Source: an uncultured Muribaculaceae bacterium
GTDB taxonomy: Bacteria; Bacteroidota; Bacteroidia; Bacteroidales; Muribaculaceae
Reading direction: 5' to 3'
Length of the DNA: 24,469 nt
NCBI GenBank assembly: GCA_947173755.1
Contig: CAMWGM010000002.1
Coordinates: 1 to 24,469 of the forward strand
Part shown: piece after piece, positions 10,401 through 17,592 of the stretch
Layout of the letters: every line of letters begins with the position of its first letter
Numbering within the stretch: position 1 is the first letter of the stretch
Translations under genes and position numbers: made by a program
Notes under the pieces: generated by a model
What the model was told of the DNA's origin: nothing
Database searches by the model: none
The model's input: only the letters and a program-made list of their open reading frames with translations

Positions 10401-12005
10401 AGAGATGCCGCTGCACACAGCGGTGACAGTGTAAGAGAAGCCGGTGAGTTCTTCGGTCTCTTCCTGCGCTTTGGTCCACTCGGTAGCGGTGACTCCTTCA
10501 GCAACAACTCCGCCCTCAGCATCCTTGATGGTATAGGTCATTGCATCAACGTCGATGTAACCACCGTCGACAGATTTGGTGATGGAATCCCATTTAAGTG
10601 TAAGGGTTCCGTCGGCATAAGCGAGTTTGGGCTTCGGAGTGGCGGGAATACCGTTGCCGATGAACGCTTTGATGCGAGCCTTGGGCGAAGCACCGGCAGC
10701 GTTAGATGTGGTGACGATGAATTCCTGGAAACCGGGTTTGGTGAATGTCATCTCAGCCTCGGTAGCGGCGCCGAAAGAAGTTGTGCCTTCTACGGATACC
10801 TCACCTGCGATCACTTTGTAAGAAAGTTCGCCGGTAGCAGCGGTGCCGTCATAGAGGGTTGTAGGTGCGGTGAATTTCACTGTACCTGTCATAGCTCCCT
10901 TGGGGAACTCGAGAGCGAGATCGGTAGCCGCAGCTGGAGCGGTGGGCTCGGCAGCGGGGGGGAGGATCTGAACGCCGGTGATCTCATCGCCTTCGGGGAA
11001 GACGTGGATGGGGGTAGCAAGACCGGTGGTCATGTTGACTTCGGTGAGGTAGGCTTCTTCAGCAGCGTTGCAGACAGTCCAGAAGAAACGGTTGGTCTTG
11101 GTGTCGATAGCACCACCGGTGATGTACTGGGGAAGTTGGCCGGTAGAGCCGATTTCGTCAATAGCACCTGTTTCTTTATTGACCTTAACGAGTCTGGATC
11201 CTGTGACTACAAAACCGTCGCCGTCATTCTGACCCGAATAAAGGATAGCCCAGAGCTGGCCGTTGGAATCGATCGCAAGAGCGGAAGTGTTGTAATTGAA
11301 TTCTGCGATGGGAGTAACAACAGGACCATCTTCTTCATAAACAATCTTGCCGAGCTGAAGACCCGAACCGGAAGACTGATAACCGATAGAATATGTGGTG
11401 TTTGTGTTAGCATCGTATGTTGCGCCGAAAAGGATAGCTGAAACATCCTCGGGAGATGCTTCATAGACTTTCTCGCCTGTCTCTACATTATAACCTTCAA
11501 CAGTGATGAAGATCATGCCCCAGAATTCGAAATAATTGGTAGCATAGTAGGTCTCGTCAATAAGGACACCACCGTTGGATGCCTGAGCACCTGCAGCGAG
11601 GAGCTGGAAGTCCTGACCTTCTGCAGTGGGGACTTGGTAGAGACCGGTTACACGCTCCGTGTTTTTGGTGAAGACAAGCGAACCGATAATTGTGGGCATC
11701 TGGCCTTCAGCCTTCTGAACCTTGAGGGGAGCCTTCTTCTCCTTGTTGGGAGCGAAGAAAGTCTTGGCCTGTGCAAGTCCACTGTTTTCGGCTTTTGCAT
11801 TTGTGCGAGCAACAAGCGCGTTGATACCCTTTACCTGAAGGAGTCCCTGAGGAAGGGCTTTCTGCGCAGCCACACTGTTTTGTGCAAGTGCGCTTGCATT
11901 TCCGCCCTTAGCCTTCTGAGCCAACTGGGGCGCTGCAACTGCGGCAGGCACCACGAGGGCTGTGGCTAAAGCGGCTGAAAAAATTCGGGATAGAATTTTT
12001 TTCAT
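7458..12005 (-). CDS. Large secreted multidomain surface protein (FN3, choice-of-anchor-J, T9SS-like C-terminal domain)
   Basis: This 1515-residue protein starts with a clear signal peptide (MKKILSRIFSAALATALVVP, cleavage near VAA at 25). Residues about 80-350 resemble a beta-propeller-like lectin or sensor region. Then come fibronectin-type-III-like domains (about 357-550), a first choice-of-anchor-J/MAM-like jelly roll (about 555-700, starting TNTFDTADDCASF and containing NDWLISAPI), more FN3 (about 702-900), a second jelly roll (about 908-1065), a CARDB-like domain near 1072-1170 (VTVANEGANEATAYTVELYANG), a third jelly roll (about 1205-1385, NEDFEDAESW and DWAISPVLSG), FN3, and a C-terminal beta domain ending GVYVVKAGEKVAKLLVR. 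That end resembles type A type IX secretion signals. No catalytic motif is visible, so it may bind glycans, host or matrix proteins (inference). The upstream M6 protease shares the jelly-roll, FN3 and tail modules. Confidence 0.88.
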   Translation of the reverse strand: MKKILSRIFSAALATALVVPAAVAAPQLAQKAKGGNASALAQNSVAAQKALPQGLLQVKGINALVARTNAKAENSGLAQAKTFFAPNKEKKAPLKVQKAEGQMPTIIGSLVFTKNTERVTGLYQVPTAEGQDFQLLAAGAQASNGGVLIDETYYATNYFEFWGMIFITVEGYNVETGEKVYEASPEDVSAILFGATYDANTNTTYSIGYQSSGSGLQLGKIVYEEDGPVVTPIAEFNYNTSALAIDSNGQLWAILYSGQNDGDGFVVTGSRLVKVNKETGAIDEIGSTGQLPQYITGGAIDTKTNRFFWTVCNAAEEAYLTEVNMTTGLATPIHVFPEGDEITGVQILPPAAEPTAPAAATDLALEFPKGAMTGTVKFTAPTTLYDGTAATGELSYKVIAGEVSVEGTTSFGAATEAEMTFTKPGFQEFIVTTSNAAGASPKARIKAFIGNGIPATPKPKLAYADGTLTLKWDSITKSVDGGYIDVDAMTYTIKDAEGGVVAEGVTATEWTKAQEETEELTGFSYTVTAVCSGISSAPGQSNSVTLGAIIPPYTNTFDTADDCASFTIIDGNEDGRTWTWYDGGMRVQYNMSQPMNDWLISAPIKAEAGQAYYVTFDVKNHLEGRYPEIFEICWGTDNTAEAMTHVIVDSTEITNATYLTFGGYVAPTESGKIYVGIHGISETNQYYLYIDNFSVAAGVSAGAPGAATDLKVSPAAYGSLFTSVEFKAPALSIGGAALTANLEKVEIMRDDEVIAVKNDVKPGASIKVADALDESGNYTYTVVAYNAEGKGEPVSSTVFVGVAAPTPVTNFAVAENGNKYTISWNAPATDINGNAIAANQVKYNVYYVTAEGDLQLVAENSDATSYVYTYEGAEQDFEQFAVEAVTEGGASTVVGTGLIACGPAYPGMFESFPDADLSYILGLNTSGGAKWAIYPDDYFSDVASYDGDGGFIGMNSSTLDYYAMIFTGKISLADMTNPAVTFYTYSISTDDINEIEVSVTEANADNWVPVKSIVINEVGQNGWCKITVPLNDYADQNIQVGITGVIKKYAYIMIDNIKIGSLLADDLAAVGIAAPAKVATGNDYDVTVTVANEGANEATAYTVELYANGELAESKAGEALAASAKAVVTFTQTMSAVATEPVVYMAKVVYAADLDNTNNQTDEVTVAPKVSTLPAATDLKGDATDNGNVLTWNEPDLANLSALVNEDFEDAESWAHEVEDWIFVDVDQSEVGGFQGLDIPGIEPGTTKASWFVFDASGEQFNTTYAAASGDKYLAALFRYDDGTTNDWAISPVLSGAAQTISFKAKSYSGDYPEKLMVYYSTGSTEVADFIAIEGATISVVPNDWTEYNVALPEGAKRFALRSCATGSFMLMLDDVVYESGKTLDLSVVGYDIYRDGVKLNTEVVAETTYTDATAEAGKEYTYNVIVVYTTGASAPSNDCKLTTSALDSIFSGIAIKAVKGQIEITGAQGQALQVVAVDGKVIFSGIAAEKNTVAVAPGVYVVKAGEKVAKLLVR

Positions 12006-12045
12006 AGTGTAAATATGGGGTTTCGATAGTGAATATCACTCCGTG

Positions 12046-12071
12046 GTCCGGCCGAAACCAAAACACCGGAC
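12046..12071 (-). other. Small hairpin in the leader of the 1515-residue gene
   Basis: The arms GTCCGG (12046-12051) and CCGGAC (12066-12071) can pair around a 14-nt A/C-rich loop, 40-65 nt upstream of the start codon at 12005. No recognised riboswitch is apparent and function is unknown. No convincing TAnnTTTG promoter was found in 12006-12269; the nearest is TACATTTC at 12095-12102 on the minus strand, without a -33 element. Confidence 0.3.
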
Positions 12072-12222
12072 GGGAGCCTGATCAGAAAAGGAAGGAAATG
12101 TAAGGCAGAAAATGATAGTTTTTTACCTTAGATTTTCTGTGGTGAAGAGATGAGGGGTTGAGGAAGACCCCGTCGAGGGGGTGGGAACGTAGAACCGGAC
12201 CGTGATCCGGGCAATGAGCGGG

Positions 12223-12259
12223 GGATGGGCGCGGAGGCCGGGGGCTTCCGCGCCCATCC
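12223..12259 (-). terminator. Strong hairpin after the M6 protease gene, possible terminator
   Basis: The arms GGATGGGCGCGGA (12223-12235) and TCCGCGCCCATCC (12247-12259) form a perfect 13-bp stem just 10 nt past the stop codon of the M6 gene. No U-tract follows on the minus strand. Two weaker hairpins follow (12195-12210 and 12167-12182). It may stop or stabilise the protease mRNA end without being a classical intrinsic terminator. Confidence 0.5.
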
Positions 12260-12269
12260 TGATGATTTA

Positions 12270-13079
12270 TCAATGGAGAATTGTCTTGCAGACCGTGGAG
12301 GGAGACTTTATGAGATAGACTCCGGCGGGGAGAGTGACTGATGAGCCTGTGGGGAGGAGGGCGACCTGGCGGCCGGCGATGTCGAACACGGTGACCGGCG
12401 CAAGGGCTGTGAGAGTGCGGCCCTGAGCGGTGAAGGCTGCCGATTCGGCGGCGATCGACTCAAGAGCAGACTGTTGACCGGCGGTGGTGATGTCGACCGT
12501 GTTGGACGTGAGGGAGACGAGGGTGCCGTCGGTGGCCTTTACACAATAATTATATGTGGTGCCCGGTTTGAGGTCGGTGAAGGTGTAGGAAACGACGTTG
12601 CCTGTCGGCTGACCTTCCTCGAAGCCTTCGACGGGAACAGGTTCCCATGTCATGCCCCATTCGATGATGACATCGTCGATGGCGAGGGCGCCTTTGGTAG
12701 ACTTACGCAGGTATTCGAGACGAACCTGAGAGACACCGGCGGGAACTTCGTCGATGCGGTTCACCTTACCACCCTTGTCGGTGATGACGGGGAACGAGGC
12801 AAGTTTTTCCCAGGAAGTTCCGATCTTGACCATGACGTTGATGACATCTTCAGGCTCGGAGGCGGCGGAACCGCGGTGCCAGAAAGAGATGGCGCGGACA
12901 GCCTCGGGATAGTTGCATGTGGTGAGATGGTCGCCGGCTGCGGAGAGACGCAGGGAGGGGACAGCCTCGCCGGAATAAGCGGAGTTGGCAAGCCCGCGCC
13001 CGACGATGAGGTCCACCCGGCGGGGAGTTTTGAGGCGCCGTCGGCGAAGTCGCAGAGGGCACGGTAAGGTGCCCCCCAT
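12270..13079 (-). CDS. C-terminal part of the frameshifted M6 protease (second half of jelly roll, FN3, T9SS-like tail)
   Basis: This frame is open from 13079, but only the part from about 13001 down reads as genuine protein. It resumes the choice-of-anchor-J domain where the upstream frame loses sense (RGLANSAYSGEAVPSLRLS, then NYPEAVRAISFWHRG and an LAIDDVIIEWG strand). An FN3-like segment follows (SYTFTDLKPGTTYNYCVKAT), then a C-terminal beta domain (VTVFDIAGRQVALLP, LPAGVYLIK), which matches the type A type IX secretion signal pattern. The first ~26 residues of the frame (MGGTLPCPLRLRRRRLKTPR...) are out-of-frame translation and not real protein. No separate promoter or start signal is seen, so this piece is unlikely to be an independent gene. 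Confidence 0.75.
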   Translation of the reverse strand: MGGTLPCPLRLRRRRLKTPRRVDLIVGRGLANSAYSGEAVPSLRLSAAGDHLTTCNYPEAVRAISFWHRGSAASEPEDVINVMVKIGTSWEKLASFPVITDKGGKVNRIDEVPAGVSQVRLEYLRKSTKGALAIDDVIIEWGMTWEPVPVEGFEEGQPTGNVVSYTFTDLKPGTTYNYCVKATDGTLVSLTSNTVDITTAGQQSALESIAAESAAFTAQGRTLTALAPVTVFDIAGRQVALLPTGSSVTLPAGVYLIKSPSTVCKTILH

Positions 13080-15121
13080 ACTTTCTCGAGGAGGGAGATG
13101 AGGTAGTCGTTGGCGTCATCGACTGCTTCCCAGTTGGCGGTAAAGGAGGTCTCGGTGATATCGGTTGCCTCGACTGCGACAGGTGTCACGAAGTTGAGGG
13201 GCAGACGGCCCGTGGATGCGACAATGACATTGGAGGGAGCGGAGTATTCGAGCTGGCTGCCGACGCAGACGTCATATTCGTAGAGAGTCTCGGGCTCGAG
13301 ATCCTCCACGCGGAAGGAAGAGGCGTTGCCGACAATCTTGTTGGTGTAGATCACTTCGGGTTCTCCCTCGGGATCGGCGGGGAGTTTGCGGAGCGAAATC
13401 ATATAGGATGTGGCGCCGTCGACGAGTTGCCAGTTGGCGGTGAATGCGGTGTGGGTGCAGTCGGTTGCGGGAAGAGCGACAGTGGTGGGTAGCGCGATTT
13501 CGCGGCCGCCGGCAACCTTGAAAGTGATCACTCCGTCAGCCTCGGCGATGCCTGTGAGGGGCAGGTTGATGGGGGTGCCGTTCCAGGTGGCGAATGCCGG
13601 GTTGCCTTCGGCGGTGAAGGAGGTGACTTCGGAAGTGCCGGGGAAGGAGTCGCCTGTGCGGGAATATTCATTCTGGGTTCCGTCGGCCTCCTCGATGTCG
13701 ACATACTGATGGGAGGGTGTGTTGTTGACACGGTTATAGTTCCAGACGGGAGCGGAATAGTCGATGTGCCATACGAGCATGCCGTGACCGGGGATATAGG
13801 TGTCCCACGATGTGTTCTGGCGGTTTTCGAAGAGGAAATATTCATCCTCGCGGTCGGTCTTGACGATGCCGCAGACGTTGTCGCCGATGGGGCGGAGGGT
13901 GACATCCATTGGGCCTGAGATCTCGGTGGGCTCGATCCAGCCGAGAGCGTAGCGCTCGAAGGCTGAGTAGAGCGGGGGTGTCATGCCGCTGTTGTTATAG
14001 GGGCCGTAGTCCATGGCAGACCATGCGCCGGGAGTGAAGGAGGAGGTATAACTGGTGGCATAGAGGTCGGGGAGACCCATGACGTGGCTGAATTCGTGGA
14101 CGAAGGTGCCGACGCCGTCGGGGCGGCCTGACTCCCATTCGTTGGAGCATGCGTAGCGGTCGAGCTGGACGCCATCGAAGATATAGGGTGTCGAAGTGGC
14201 GGCTGTGACATTCCATGCGTGGGGCCAGACAGTGTTGGCCGAGCCTCCGGAGGCCTCGCCACGGCCGGCGTAGAAGATGAAGACGTTGTCGATATAGCCG
14301 TCGCCGTCTCGGTCATACTCGGTGAAGTCGACGGTGGGGTCGAGTTGCTGGCATGCCTCGATGGCCATCTTCTCGGGGTTCTGGTCGTCACCGCTCCAGT
14401 TGTTGCCGCCATAGAAAGCCTGGCTGTTGGCAAGGGTGATGGGACCGTAGACGTCGAACTGGGGACGGAAGAGGTCGGAGGAGGATTCACGGAAGAAGTC
14501 GACAGCCGAACCGGTGGCACCCCATGAACTGAAACCGGGTTCGTTGAGCATGCGGGTGAAATAGTCGGATGGGTCGTCGAGTTTGAACTTGACGTCGGTA
14601 TATTCGACGAGGATCACGAGACCCTTCTGTTCGCCGAAGGGAGGGAAGTGGGTGCCGGGGAAGAGGCCGGGACCCTGGGGATAGCCTTCTGATGCTTCCT
14701 TGGCGGGACGGCGGGCTGGCATTCCGAAATTGGCGGGGGATGCGAGCGTGCGGCTCTGCTCGGCCACGGCATCGCGGGCCTTCATCTTGGCTGCCTGAGC
14801 GGTGAGATCGATGGTGGAGAGGAAACTGTTTTCCTTGGCGGAACGGAGAGCGACATCACTGGCGCGGACCGCTGAGGGGGTCACGAGACCATCTTCGGAG
14901 ATGGTGGCGTAGAAATAGGTGTCGTTGACGGGGGTGAGGAGATAGCCGTCGGGGGAGAGTGTGTAGTGCGAGCGTTCGTCGCCGACGAGACGGACGTCGA
15001 TCGTAGTGCCGTCAGGCTGGGTCATCTTGATGATGCCCGGCTTGGCAGGGACGGCCACAGCGGCGAGCGATGTGGCGCACATCAGTGCGAGTGTGGCGGC
15101 TTTGAGTTTAGAAATAGACAT
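12761..15121 (-). CDS. Secreted M6-family (immune inhibitor A type) metalloprotease, N-terminal part, frameshifted near its C-terminus
   Basis: Residues 1-22 (MSISKLKAATLALMCATSLA) are a signal peptide. A propeptide-like stretch (about 25-145) precedes the M6 catalytic domain (about 150-530). The zinc motif is HEFSHVMGLPD near residue 345, followed by the GAWSAMDYG turn and a conserved tyrosine-rich segment, so the catalytic centre is intact. An EF-hand-like DRDGDGYIDN calcium loop precedes it. Two FN3-like domains follow (about 545-735), then the start of a choice-of-anchor-J domain. From about residue 708 the frame turns into low-complexity Ser/Pro-rich nonsense to the stop at 12761, because the true frame continues in the 12270-13079 reading frame. 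M6 enzymes are secreted endopeptidases. As written, the product would keep protease activity but lose its C-terminal secretion/anchoring domain. The promoter at 15155-15185 supports the start. Confidence 0.88.
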   Translation of the reverse strand: MSISKLKAATLALMCATSLAAVAVPAKPGIIKMTQPDGTTIDVRLVGDERSHYTLSPDGYLLTPVNDTYFYATISEDGLVTPSAVRASDVALRSAKENSFLSTIDLTAQAAKMKARDAVAEQSRTLASPANFGMPARRPAKEASEGYPQGPGLFPGTHFPPFGEQKGLVILVEYTDVKFKLDDPSDYFTRMLNEPGFSSWGATGSAVDFFRESSSDLFRPQFDVYGPITLANSQAFYGGNNWSGDDQNPEKMAIEACQQLDPTVDFTEYDRDGDGYIDNVFIFYAGRGEASGGSANTVWPHAWNVTAATSTPYIFDGVQLDRYACSNEWESGRPDGVGTFVHEFSHVMGLPDLYATSYTSSFTPGAWSAMDYGPYNNSGMTPPLYSAFERYALGWIEPTEISGPMDVTLRPIGDNVCGIVKTDREDEYFLFENRQNTSWDTYIPGHGMLVWHIDYSAPVWNYNRVNNTPSHQYVDIEEADGTQNEYSRTGDSFPGTSEVTSFTAEGNPAFATWNGTPINLPLTGIAEADGVITFKVAGGREIALPTTVALPATDCTHTAFTANWQLVDGATSYMISLRKLPADPEGEPEVIYTNKIVGNASSFRVEDLEPETLYEYDVCVGSQLEYSAPSNVIVASTGRLPLNFVTPVAVEATDITETSFTANWEAVDDANDYLISLLEKVWGAPYRALCDFADGASKLPAGWTSSSGAGLPTPLIPARLSPPCVSPQPATISPHATIPRLSAPSLSGTAVPPPPSLKMSSTSWSRSELPGKNLPRSPSSPTRVVR
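12999..13001 (-). other. Frameshift site in the M6 protease gene (CCC/GGG run)
   Basis: On the minus strand the sense frame reads ...TSSSG up to a GGG run at 13001-12999, and continues as RGLANSAY in the -1 frame. Adding one G restores a single open frame from 15121 to 12270 of exactly 951 codons including the stop (950 residues). The joined jelly-roll domain then makes sense across the junction. Either one base is missing in this assembly or the gene is truly broken or phase-variable. Confidence 0.85.
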
Positions 15122-15154
15122 ATATTAAGATTAGGCCTTTGGATGAATATTTCG

Positions 15155-15185
15155 CAAAATTACACATTTTTTAGGGTATTTCCAA
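15155..15185 (-). promoter_or_regulatory. Promoter of the M6 protease gene
   Basis: On the minus strand there is TTG at 15185-15183, a 20-nt spacer and TAATTTTG at 15162-15155, matching the Bacteroidota consensus. The predicted transcript start lies about 30 nt before the ATG at 15121. The flanking AT-rich stretch 15140-15230 stands out against the GC-rich coding DNA. Confidence 0.65.
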
Positions 15186-15326
15186 CAATTTGTGATAAAA
15201 ATTTAAGGAATTGTAAGAAATTATCCACCGAATGTGCCTTTGAGGTATCTGTAGGGCATGTTTTGGCGAAAATCGGCCTATTGACAAAATGACTAATGAG
15301 GAAGAAAAATTGACCAAAAGGATGGG

Positions 15327-16313
15327 TCAGAGAGGCGAAAGCGTCAGTGCGAAACCGAAGGCGGGAGTGAGGAGCGGAGTGCCGGAGGGCCGGGAGGTGT
15401 GTTCCCAGGCGAGGAGGCCGCGGTGACGCTGAAGTGCGAGTGACCGGGCCACGGTTCCCATCGTGCGCCGGAGGTTAAGTTCGATGCATGGGTGGATTCC
15501 CCCGGAGTGGATCATCATGTCGATGCCGAGAGGGCCGACGTAGGTACCTCCTATATGTGCGGAGAGGGCGGAGGTGAGCGCGGGAATGAAGGGACGCGGA
15601 TCGTGGCCGGTGGAGAGTATGAGCGCGAGGAGTTCGTCGTCGGGGAGGACGACATTGCCGCAGTAGGCACCTCGGGGCTCGGCGCGGAACACCGACCAGC
15701 CGTCGAAAGTCACCGTGCCGCCGGAATGTGCCGTGAAGAGGGCGGCGAAGTCGAGGAGTTTACCGGTAAGGCCTTTCTCGACCATCACGGAACCCTGGCG
15801 GTGGATGATCCCCGCGGCGCGGCGCAGGAGTGCGTCGGGATCGAGCGAGGAGGCGCACATTACGCCGCGGCCGCTGCATGACCAGGGAGTCTTGAGCCAG
15901 ATGCCGGGGGAGGCCTGTTCGGCTTCGACCACGAGACGGGGGTCGGTGATCTCACGGGCGGCGAGATGCGGTAAATCAATGAGATTGAGAAGGATTACGG
16001 AGGATCGCCGGTGAGAAAGCATCCGCATACGCATGATGTCGGCGTCGGAAGGAAGAATGTCGGGACTTACACCGGCATTGATGAACTGACGGCGTGCGTC
16101 GGCGCTCCATCCCCATGGGGAGCAGCGGGTGACCGCCGCTGGATCGAACGAGGTCTGGCCCGGGGCGAGAATAGCGTCGCCTGGGTCAGCCCACAGGGAC
16201 GGCATCAACGCCCCCGCACGATGCAGCGCGGCAGCGTGGGGGGGCGGAGTGTAGTGTCGGCATCCGAGAGCGAGGGCAAGGTCGTTCTCGGGGTTGAAGA
16301 GATGGAGGGTCAA
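15327..16313 (-). CDS. ATP-grasp-like protein of unknown substrate
   Basis: This 328-residue protein has no signal peptide, so it is probably cytoplasmic. It opens with LHLFNPENDLALALG, a signature I associate with an uncharacterised Bacteroidota family. ATP-grasp features are visible: K141 with a glycine-rich loop (WLKTPWSCSGRGV, 139-151), E179-K180 in VMVEKGLTG as nucleotide-contact region, D265 in GPLGIDMMI, and a metal-binding E278/N280 pair in IELNLRRTMG. ATP-grasp enzymes join a carboxylate to an amine or thiol through an acyl phosphate. The substrate here cannot be read from sequence. The start is TTG at 16313, chosen because the family N-terminus begins right there and an in-frame stop lies two codons upstream. 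It follows the C1B peptidase stop by 6 nt and is probably co-transcribed with it. No clear terminator follows. Confidence 0.7.
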   Translation of the reverse strand: MTLHLFNPENDLALALGCRHYTPPPHAAALHRAGALMPSLWADPGDAILAPGQTSFDPAAVTRCSPWGWSADARRQFINAGVSPDILPSDADIMRMRMLSHRRSSVILLNLIDLPHLAAREITDPRLVVEAEQASPGIWLKTPWSCSGRGVMCASSLDPDALLRRAAGIIHRQGSVMVEKGLTGKLLDFAALFTAHSGGTVTFDGWSVFRAEPRGAYCGNVVLPDDELLALILSTGHDPRPFIPALTSALSAHIGGTYVGPLGIDMMIHSGGIHPCIELNLRRTMGTVARSLALQRHRGLLAWEHTSRPSGTPLLTPAFGFALTLSPL

Positions 16314-16319
16314 CCGGGG

Positions 16320-17510
16320 TTATTTAAGTTTTGCGGCGATTTCGGCGGGTACTGCCTCCTTGTTGACGTAGATGTCTATTGTCTTTGCGAGGAAGAAAGG
16401 CTCGCTGACGTAGAGATATCCGTCGTAGATCTGATTGGTGTCCCAGGAGTTCTTTACTTTATAATAAGGTGTGCCGTTCTGGTCGACAGCCTTTCCGACG
16501 ATGATCATGCCGTGGTCGTCGGTGGTCTCGTGGGAGTCAAACATATCCTGACGCATCTGTTGGGTGACGGTCAGTTCCTCACGCGGACCGGTGATCTTCT
16601 CCTGCTCGGCCTTGCGCTCCTTGTCGGAAAGTTTCACCCAGCGGGCGAGTTCGGTGCCCTCCATATCCTTCTCGGATTTTTCTTTTGGGAGCACGGCAAA
16701 ACCGTCTTTCCACTTGAAACCGGGTTCGCTGACATCGGCGGCCCATGCCACGGAGTAGCCGTTTTCGAGGGCGTTGTCGACGATAGCCTTCATTTCCTCC
16801 ATGGGAACATTCCAGTAGGGAGCCCAGAGCCAGTTGTCGGCCACTTCGACGGGAAATTGGGTGTAGAAGGGATGGTGGGTGTAGGAAGTGACGGCTATGA
16901 AGTCGTCGCCGCTGAGTCCGAGAGCCTTGGCATATTCCTGAGGAGTGTAGGTGACGCCGTCGACAACGAATGTCGCGGGGCGTTGGCCGAAATAAGCGTC
17001 GAGGGTCGAGGCGAATGCCTGCTTCCATGCGGTCGATTTCTTGCCCTTGCGGTCGTTGACGGCATTGACTATTCCGGAGAGGACAGGCTCGAGTTCGTAG
17101 TGGTCATGCTTTGTCTCGCCATATTCGAGTCCGGGGTATGCCTCCTCGGGGACGATGCCGTAGAGGTCGATGACGTAGGGGACATCGAGTGTCGACCCGC
17201 CCTGGGCGAAGTTGATGGTGCCGTCCATGCGGACATATTTGTCGGCCTTGTCATCATAGCAATGGCGCACGACCCACATCTCGCTCAGATCGACGGTCTT
17301 ACCTGTGCGGCGTAGTACCTCGTGCTCCATGAGGCCCGTGCCGGCGAAACTCCAGCAGGTTCCCGATTTGTTCTGGTCTTTGACGGGAGTGCAGGGGACA
17401 ACTTTGATATCTTTAAACTGAAAACCTGTCGAATCGGCGGGGGCTTTCTTGGCTGCGGTGGCAGAGAGGGCGGCCAGGGCGATACAGGCGGTTGAGATGA
17501 GTTTTTTCAT
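16320..17510 (-). CDS. Secreted C1B papain-like cysteine peptidase (aminopeptidase C / bleomycin hydrolase family)
   Basis: This 396-residue protein has a signal peptide (MKKLISTACIALAALSATAA), so it is exported to the periplasm or beyond, unlike cytoplasmic PepC of lactic acid bacteria. The C1B active site is complete: oxyanion Q46 and nucleophile C52 in KDQNKSGTCWSF, histidine near residue 333 in TTDDHGMIIVG, and asparagine near 354 in KVKNSWD. Family members remove N-terminal residues from peptides and usually form hexameric barrels. The start at 17510 is preferred over the in-frame TTG at 17612, because the longer form would place the promoter box (17534-17541) inside the coding sequence and bury the signal peptide. 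It is divergent from the outer-membrane protein gene across 100 nt and is followed after 6 nt by the ATP-grasp gene in the same frame. Confidence 0.9.
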   Translation of the reverse strand: MKKLISTACIALAALSATAAKKAPADSTGFQFKDIKVVPCTPVKDQNKSGTCWSFAGTGLMEHEVLRRTGKTVDLSEMWVVRHCYDDKADKYVRMDGTINFAQGGSTLDVPYVIDLYGIVPEEAYPGLEYGETKHDHYELEPVLSGIVNAVNDRKGKKSTAWKQAFASTLDAYFGQRPATFVVDGVTYTPQEYAKALGLSGDDFIAVTSYTHHPFYTQFPVEVADNWLWAPYWNVPMEEMKAIVDNALENGYSVAWAADVSEPGFKWKDGFAVLPKEKSEKDMEGTELARWVKLSDKERKAEQEKITGPREELTVTQQMRQDMFDSHETTDDHGMIIVGKAVDQNGTPYYKVKNSWDTNQIYDGYLYVSEPFFLAKTIDIYVNKEAVPAEIAAKLK

Positions 17511-17533
17511 TGCAGTGTGATGGTTTTTCAGCG

Positions 17534-17541
17534 CAAAATTA
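17534..17541 (-). promoter_or_regulatory. Bacteroidota -7 box for the C1B peptidase gene
   Basis: On the minus strand the bases read TAATTTTG, 23 nt upstream of the ATG at 17510. A well-spaced -33 TTG is not evident (only TTCG near 17565-17568). It lies in the divergent 100-nt intergenic region shared with the outer-membrane protein gene. Confidence 0.5.
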
Positions 17542-17584
17542 GCAAAAATCTTTCTAACGAGTCCTCGAATTGCCGAAAAAGTTG

Positions 17585-17592
17585 TAACTTTG
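17585..17592 (+). promoter_or_regulatory. Bacteroidota -7 box for the outer-membrane protein gene
   Basis: The bases read TAACTTTG, within TTGTAACTTTGC, 18 nt before the ATG at 17611. No -33 element at the usual spacing was found. The position argues that translation starts at 17611 and not at the TTG at 17590 inside the box. Confidence 0.55.

Noticed and set aside
12082..12273. 63-codon minus-strand frame in the spacer after the M6 gene
   Set aside because: It is proline-rich low-complexity translation of a hairpin-rich spacer, with no family resemblance or start signal.
12990..13010. Programmed -1 ribosomal frameshift in the M6 gene
   Set aside because: There is no X-XXY-YYZ slippery heptamer and no obvious downstream pseudoknot at the junction. 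A lost G in a short run is simpler.
16011..17315. Plus-strand 434-codon frame
   Set aside because: It is antisense to both the C1B peptidase and the ATP-grasp-like gene, which have clear active-site motifs. It has no own start context or domain.
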